Position numbers and translations under genes: made by a program. From contig OZ234495.1 in the NCBI GenBank assembly GCA_965153455.1, positions 16,302,875 through 16,366,874 on the forward strand: 64,000 nucleotides of DNA. The letters are read 5' to 3'. The DNA is from Sphagnum compactum (taxonomy: Eukaryota; Bryophyta; Sphagnopsida; Sphagnales). The notes under the pieces were generated by a model. It ran no database searches, was not told the origin of the DNA, and saw nothing but the letters and a program-made list of their open reading frames with translations. Of the stretch, positions 57,993 through 64,000 are shown one piece after another (positions within the stretch are counted from its first letter, which is position 1; every line of letters begins with the position of its first letter).

Positions 57993-58988
57993 AACCAGAA
58001 TGCTGAACAGCACAAAAGAACTTGGGAGGCCGTGAAGGAGAGGATGACCAATATGGCAAATGACTGCAGACAAACCAAAAAACAGTAATTTCAGCAGCAC
58101 TCAGAGAGATGGATGACCATTGGGTTTGCACAAGCATAGAGAAGTGAAATAGAAGATAAATCCAGCTCTGCCAACATTCTACACTTCAACAGGTGCAAAG
58201 CAAATTCAGAGTTTTGACCAAACTGGAATGTTCAGTGAAGAGAATTGAGGATGGCTCAATCTTTGCAAGCACCAATGTCAGCCTGCAGACTTGGGGTTCA
58301 CAGCTTCACAGCAGTCATTTACTCAACCCTAAAAACAAATTCAAATTATGCAAAACAAACCAAGCAATTTCTGTAAACAAAAAGTTCAACCCAACCACAC
58401 CACAATTTTGGTTTCAACAACAGTTTGGCTCAAGTGGCTTAGTCTCATGGAGCCCATCATGCAGAAGCAATAGCTTCCAACCTTCTGCTGCAGCTTTCAA
58501 GCATTGTCCAAATTGTTCACACCCATTCATGCACAAGGGAGTTTGCTACCGGCTGTAGCAGATTTCAACCATGTTCCAAGTTGTTTACAATTACAACATT
58601 CAGTCAGTCAGTCAGTCAGTGGCAGTGGAATGTGAAGGTTGATTAAGATGTTGTAGACTGAAAATCAATCAAGCAAGTGGTGGCATTGTTATCCTGCATT
58701 CAAAGGACATGCATCCTAGAGACAAGTGCATCCATCTATACATCCCTAGACATGGAGGAGGACAATATGAAAATCGACCCACTCCCAAGACATAGAGAGA
58801 GAGAGAGGCAACAATGGAGATGATGACAGCAGCAGCAGCAGCACGGCAACACAAGCAAATTGGAGGCTGTTCTTGGCTCATGGAGAGACTTAGCCATCCA
58901 TCCGTACACAAGCAAAGCACTTGAGAGAGAATCTGGTGACAACAACAATGATCATCATTCCCATAGCAATGAGCAGCGGTATCATAAG

Positions 58989-58990
<2 letters not shown>

Positions 58991-59020
<30 letters not shown>
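58991..59020 (+). repeat. (GA)n microsatellite
   Basis: About 14 uninterrupted GA units on the plus strand, so CU in the GATA transcript. It lies about 85 bp downstream of the proposed leader donor. Confidence 0.9.
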
Positions 59021-59022
<2 letters not shown>

Positions 59023-59746
59023 GGAGAGAAGAGAAGAGAAGAGTGTTCAATGATGCGCATGAGGAAGAGCACAAGGAAGAAGATGTGACCAGAATTGTAC
59101 TTACAACCAGGGTCACTCCCAGGAAGCAAAAACCCCGAGTGTTTCTTGCAAGACTTGGTCAAATACAGAACCGCAACCGCTTTGCCCAACACACAAAATT
59201 AAGCAACAGGTGAATGAAAACAAAGCAAGCAAGCAAGCGGAAATGAAAAGCGGGAAGTGCTGCAACAACAACAAGGATAAGCAAAAAGAGCAGAAGCAAG
59301 CAGATGAAGAAGGAAGGAAGAGAGAGAGACATACACAGACTCAAAGACCTTCCTTCCTTCTACTTCTTCCTCCCTCAAATTCCACAGAAAAAAAAACCCA
59401 AAAAAAAAAAAACAGGAAAAGAAACAACGAGTAGCAACAATGACAATACAGAAACAGGTACAGAAAAAACATGCATCAAAAAACGTACATGAATTTCCCG
59501 AACTCCTCCGCCAGGCCACCAAACTCCACCACCACCTCCTCAACCCCTACCACACCTGGGCTTCTACTGCCTTCGCTTCCTTTAAAAAAATCCCGAAAAT
59601 TCGGTTCCGTCGCGAAAAATACTCACATTACACCAAAAGAAAGCTCTTAAAGAGTAGCTGTTTACAAAAATGGTTGCAGCGATTTGCAACAATGAGGCGA
59701 AAGGTATTTGACGATGGAGGAGGTGGAGAGCTTCTTCCGCTTTGGC

Positions 59747-59749
<3 letters not shown>

Positions 59750-59794
<45 letters not shown>
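59750..59794 (+). repeat. (TC)n microsatellite
   Basis: Long TC run with one TTTC interruption, followed by CTC triplets. It would be GA in the GATA transcript. Confidence 0.9.
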
Positions 59795-59850
59795 CTCCTC
59801 CTCCTCTTCTACTCTTTCTTTGGTTTACTATATTTAGGGTTTTCCCCATT
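59750..59850 (-). promoter_or_regulatory. GATA gene promoter edge: telo-box, TATA-like word, GA repeat
   Basis: On the minus strand AAACCCTAA (telo-box, 59,842-59,834) is followed by AAATATAG and then by a (GA)n run at 59,794-59,750. Telo-boxes and GA repeats are common near plant transcription starts and bind telo-box and GAGA-type factors. The start site is probably between 59,830 and 59,790; this is inferred from motif order alone. Confidence 0.45.
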
Positions 59851-59894
59851 TTCCTCCTTTGTAAATTTGGAGCTTGAAATTTGTAATTTAGCTG

Positions 59895-60186
59895 TCGCTA
59901 TCATACCACCCTTCCCACACTTGCCCTGTCTTTTTTTTTTTAATTAAAATTTTATTTAATTTTAATATGCGGTTTAGGTAATTGTGGGTTTGTGGTAAAC
60001 CATCCTAATTAAGTAGACCTAGATTCTTATTAAGTTTTTTTTTTTTTTTCAATTTTCTGTTATCGAAATTTTTTGTGAGTTTTTTTTTTTCCAAAAATTT
60101 AACAAATGTTTCCAATATATTTACTTACTTGCACTCCAAGGAACAAAAGTTTCCAGAAATATCCCAATTCTTTTGTTGGAAAAACA
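59895..60186. other. T-rich spacer upstream of the GATA gene
   Basis: AT-rich DNA with several T-runs. No gene recognised. It lies between the GATA promoter edge and the hairpin at 60,187. Confidence 0.5.
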
Positions 60187-60322
60187 ACATAATTTGTTGG
60201 AAGAAAAACCACTGAACCTAAAAACACTTTTTTTCCTAAAAAAACCACTTTTTTACTAAAAACTCTTTTTTAGGCAAAAAAGTGTTTTTAGGTTCAGTGG
60301 TTTTTCTTCTAACAAATTATGT
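60187..60322. repeat. Long near-perfect inverted repeat (hairpin)
   Basis: Arms at 60,187-60,233 and 60,276-60,322 are 47 bp each with one mismatch and share AAACCACTGAACCTAAAAAC. The 42-bp loop is A/T-rich and partly self-complementary (CCTAAAAAAA with TTTTTTAGG). This could be a small foldback MITE or a source of small RNA. Target duplications are unclear. Confidence 0.85.
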
Positions 60323-61907
60323 CATTATTTCTCAGATTTTTTTTTTTGGGAATTTTGATTTTTTCTAGTGTTAAATTTCACTATTATTTTTTCTTTTTTG
60401 GGGGAAAACTTCGCCAAATGTTTGATATCATAAAATTGAAAAAGAAAAACCCTTGACTTAACCTGGACTTCTTTTATGTCAAAGATTTAGAGTCCTACTT
60501 TCTATTTAACTTTTTTTTTTTGGGTTTTTTTTATTGGCTCTAATTTGCTTTTGGGGGTAGGAGGAGTAAAATGTTTGCTTCATCCATATCAGTGGTTTTT
60601 TTTTTTTTTTTTCCTTCAAAATTTTGGTGTAGTCAAACTGGCAATCATAAAAAATAGGATTTAGCCCAAACATGATTTTTTTTTAAAAAGGAGAATTATT
60701 TCTACATTATGGCTATTCAGCTGTTACAGAATTTTGGTGATCCAGTAAAAAATTCAAAATCTTACAAACCCATTAGGCCCATTATTTTCACCAAAAACCT
60801 TTATATGTTTTGAAATCATAAAGCTATGCTCATTTTGTTTTTGTAATACCTTTATAGTGTTAAAAAAAAACCCATGGCCATTTAAGAAACACTTTTTTTA
60901 AAGATAAAATTATTGTGTGATACATGGTGGGTACCAAGCGGGAACCCACTATATATCATGAATAAAAAATACAAAATACAAAAACAATTGTCGAGCTTTA
61001 CACCATGCAACACCCTTGGGCCGGGGCATTACCCTTCTTCACCATCTCATCTCACCATTATCTAGGTGCAAAAAAAACCTTCAAGAAAGTCTTTCTTTGT
61101 TATTTGATGGAGTTAGTTCTCTAACCATAATCGCCCACTCGCCAAAGTGTGTTTGTTTGTCTATTTGTTTTGGTTTGGATGTGACCGTGTTGTAACTCTC
61201 CCAAAAACCATAGCACTCCATGCTTCACTTTCAATACCATTGAAAAGAAAGCTCCTTGATGAGGTGATGTGCATGTTTGTTATTTCATAATTTTTGAACA
61301 CCCATGGAGCATACATTATTGAATTTAAAGTGATTTTTTTTGGGGTGGGTGAAAACTACTTTGAAAAATGAAAATGACTTTTTTCCCCCAAAGAATGGGC
61401 ATTTTGATCAGAATGGTATTGTGATGGGTGACCTTAAACGAGGCTTAATAATAATATACTTGGGCCAACATCACATGGGGGCCCACTAGTTGTCATCTAG
61501 TTCAATTACCTATCCTTATCAACCATTTTGTTTGTGTGAAATTTCCACATTGTTGCAAAATTCTGAAATTTTTTGGGGTTACAAATTCGATGATAAGTTT
61601 GAAATTTTTTTGCCAAAAATTGAACAAAATTTCCGAAAAAGAAAGAAAGAGAGTCAGATTTCTTCTATACATGGTTCAAGTAGGTAGCCAAAAACATATA
61701 AGAATGCTCAAAGTTTGTTTCTTTTCATATTTTGTGAATAGCCAAAATTTTTTTGGCTAAATCAGCTTTATTGATGATCACCACCTCCTTGACTACATTG
61801 CAAAATTGAAAAACAAAACACTGGTTCAAAAACCCTAAAAAAAATAAAGACAAAAAAAGAGCACACACAGAAAACCAAGGTTTTCCACACTGGGAAAGAA
61901 GAAGAAG
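60323..61907. other. AT-rich intergenic DNA
   Basis: Many T-runs, no gene recognised. The open frames at 61,490-61,687 and 61,536-61,760 overlap each other and lack family resemblance. Confidence 0.5.
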
Positions 61908-62025
61908 AAGGTGTCTTTCCAGGAGACTTCTTTACAGGGGCGCTCAACCCTCCAACTGGGACTGGCTCCACCCTGGCTGGGTGTCCGGCCCTGTAAAGAA
62001 AGCTTCAGGGGGCTGAAGACACCTT
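61908..62025. repeat. GC-rich imperfect hairpin, 118 bp
   Basis: AAGGTGTCTT at 61,908 pairs with AAGACACCTT ending at 62,025, and CTTCTTTACAGGG pairs with CCCTGTAAAGAA further in. Bulges separate the blocks. The loop is GC-rich, unlike its AT-rich surroundings. Confidence 0.7.
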
Positions 62026-62219
62026 CCCCTATGCATTTTTATGTACTACCCCTTTCAATGAAAATTCTGGGTTTTGGAATGGTACTTGCCATGGACGATG
62101 TACTCCTCTTGGGGAGTTTTAGGATCCATGCTTTCTTCAACGTTCTGCAAATTGACCTGCACCTAGAATTGGACATAGGAAAGTGTGGTGAATAGTAAGG
62201 TCAAGGTGGGTAGGTACTA

Positions 62220-62280
62220 AGGAGGGAGGGAGGGAGGGAGGGAGGGAGGGAAGGAATGAAGGAATGAAGGAGGGAGAGGG
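62220..62280 (+). repeat. (GGGA)n microsatellite
   Basis: About eight GGGA units followed by degenerate GGAATGAA units and GGGAGAGG. Confidence 0.9.
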
Positions 62281-64000
62281 GAATGAATATTTGATTGCTA
62301 AGACCACACAAAGGCCATCATCATCATCAAGTCCATCTTGCATGGGTGGGAAAGAAATTTTGTTTAGCTATCTTTCATTTACAAACTAATGACTAGGTCT
62401 CTTCTACACCCAATTGGTGAAGAATATGCATAACTCAACAAGCTTCCAAGGTTACCTTCCATCTCCCAACCTTATGTTGGTTTTGGATGGTGGGAGTTGG
62501 GTGAGTTGTTGTTGTTACCTTGCTTGATCTTTTGCTAGGATATTGTGGTATCTAAAGCCCTCGGCCACAGGCTTTACCATACATAAAAAAACCCTATGTT
62601 ATAGAGATATAAATATAATGATACCCATTGAGTGTCATGGGGAAAAATAATAAAAATGAGCGGGCATTCTAAAAAAATTGAAATGCCCACTTTGCCCCCC
62701 CCAAAAAGTGGAGGAATGCTAAGTAGCATGCCCTCCAGAGAAATCCTGGCCATGTTTTCTGCTAATGAATTCCAGAGAAACAAAGAGATGGATGATGATT
62801 CACCCAACTCTTATTATCTCTCATATTTTTACAATGAAGGTTGTTGTTTTGGTTCATTTGAGTAAGTTACAAGGAGGAGGAACATTGTCCCCTCTGAAGC
62901 CTCTTATTATCACCATTGCTGTGCAATAGGGTAAGTTGGGTGGTCATCTTTGCAAAGTTTGGATCTTCTTAGGACTTGGTATGATTTGACGGATCTAGGA
63001 CCCACAATGAGGGTGTGAGTACAAGGTAGGTATTTCATGCCTCATGATCGGTTCAATAATCAATGCTTCTTATTGTTGTCGTTGGTGGTCGTTTGTGAGT
63101 GAGCCATACTTGACACTTGAGAGTATGTTTACCTCCTATGTTTGTTCACCTAAGATATTGATCCATATTTTTATTCCATCAAAAAACAATGGTACTAACT
63201 ACTTTTTAGAGTACACATTACACATCACCTTTACTTAACCAATCAGCACACCAAAACCCATTACTTGAAAACTAGTAATGTAGCTAGGACTACCAAATGC
63301 TCTCTCTAGACCTTACAAAGATAGGTACCTCTAACTCCAAAGATTCAATGGAGTGTTGAATGTGTGTCATTTTACAAAAACCTAAGCCTATCCAATACCC
63401 ACTCCAAGTTCACTTATGGGTATGACCACACTTGGTGTTAGCTAGTTAAAATTTTAAAGTTTTACCATTATTAACCTTAGAGTTTAGGTTACTTAACTCT
63501 AATAATGTGTATACTTGTTAACCTAAGAGTAGTTACATGAACACATGTTTACACCTAGTGTCAAATGTATTACTATTTTAGGGTTTGTAAACTCACAATG
63601 AATTTAACCTAAATTTTTGGTTAGACCTAACAAACCTTTTTGCAGAAGTAACTATTTTTAACATCGTGATGAAAGTGGCGAAAGTGGCTAGTTATTTTTT
63701 TATGTTTTTTCATTTTCAAACACATTGCATGATGCATGAACATCTTCATTGTTCATGCTTGCTCGATTAACCTTTTCATATTGCTCTTGTTCCATTGTGT
63801 TTGTTATGTTTTTGTATGATTTTTGGAGCTTTGCATGTAACTTTCTTTTTTGGAATTTTGCATGCAACCTTTTTCTTCAAGTGTGTGCCTTTCTTGTTTT
63901 TTGTGTTCATGGATTTGGAGTACGAGTTTACAATTGTTATAAGTTTTTTATTTTGTTGATTTTGTTGTTGCAAAGAATTTGTTCTCAAAGTGATATGTTT
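62281..64000. other. Intergenic DNA to window end
   Basis: No gene recognised. Short open frames (62,574-62,807 minus, 63,776-63,988 minus) are low in complexity. TTAGTT/AACCTA words are frequent near 63,460-63,620. Confidence 0.5.

Larger units (their letters stand above)
57886..59105 (-). other. 5' leader exon and probable leader intron of the GATA gene
   Basis: TCTGCAG at 58,070-58,064 (minus) is a good acceptor, so the exon with the start codon probably begins at 58,063. GTAAGT at 59,104-59,099 (minus) is a good upstream donor, which would give a leader intron of about 1.04 kb. Another donor-like GTACGT lies near 59,488. The intron would contain (CAGT)5 at 58,601-58,620 and a GA run at 58,991-59,020. 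Transcript evidence is lacking, so the leader exons are inferred. Confidence 0.45.

Noticed and set aside
57913-58137. 74-codon minus-strand frame ending in a Gln/His-rich stretch, as a longer GATA N-terminus
   Set aside because: It ends in a stop before the GATA start and is crossed by a likely splice acceptor; it is leader sequence.
59199-59877. Long frames near the GATA 5' end, both strands
   Set aside because: They consist of Ser/Leu or Arg/Glu runs encoded by the GA/TC microsatellites and T-runs.
1-64000. CRISPR arrays, bacterial operons, tRNA or rRNA genes
   Set aside because: No regular spacer arrays, ribosome binding sites or complete tRNA/rRNA patterns were seen; the DNA is clearly eukaryotic nuclear.

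Overview
The window is nuclear DNA of a streptophyte (a land plant or a charophycean alga) with a large, AT-rich, repeat-filled genome. This rests on one gene with GT-AG introns that encodes a plant-type GATA factor with a DEUBAD-like region, a nuclear copy of plastid matK, a Ty3/gypsy element primed by initiator tRNA-Met, CACTA-type elements and short TTTAGGG telomere-type motifs. The matK remnant reads more like charophyte or bryophyte matK than angiosperm matK. That is an impression from remembered family sequences, so the species is left open.

Layout. 1-1,846: a short LTR-bounded element with a nested CACTA-type MITE. 1,847-5,491: AT-rich non-coding DNA. 5,492-8,474: a probable non-autonomous CACTA element whose interior is mostly ACCTA-rich low-complexity DNA and which carries a second MITE copy. 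10,100-12,400: decayed LINE fragments around a decayed trihelix/NAM-associated-type gene. 14,300-19,800: tandem and dispersed non-coding repeats. 20,373-29,697: a Ty3/gypsy retrotransposon whose 5' LTR has apparently been split by a small inversion. 29,698-44,800: AT-rich DNA with few recognisable features. 44,817-45,429: the matK remnant. 45,430-53,620: more AT-rich DNA with MITEs and dispersed repeats. 54,619-about 59,850: the GATA gene on the minus strand. 59,900-64,000: non-coding DNA with two hairpins.

Only the GATA gene looks like a functional host gene. Its seven coding exons join in phase with canonical splice sites, from the zinc finger through the DEUBAD-like region to a conserved acidic C-terminal motif. 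Its leader holds overlapping short upstream ORFs, and its promoter side has a telo-box and a GA repeat.

The best unexpected result is the rearranged 5' LTR. The first 278 bp of that LTR lie 1.4 kb away in reverse orientation, and the 5-bp target duplication (GACAA) is recovered only if an inversion of about 1.72 kb is undone. I found no evidence of a new multi-gene system. All coordinates and counts were made by eye.
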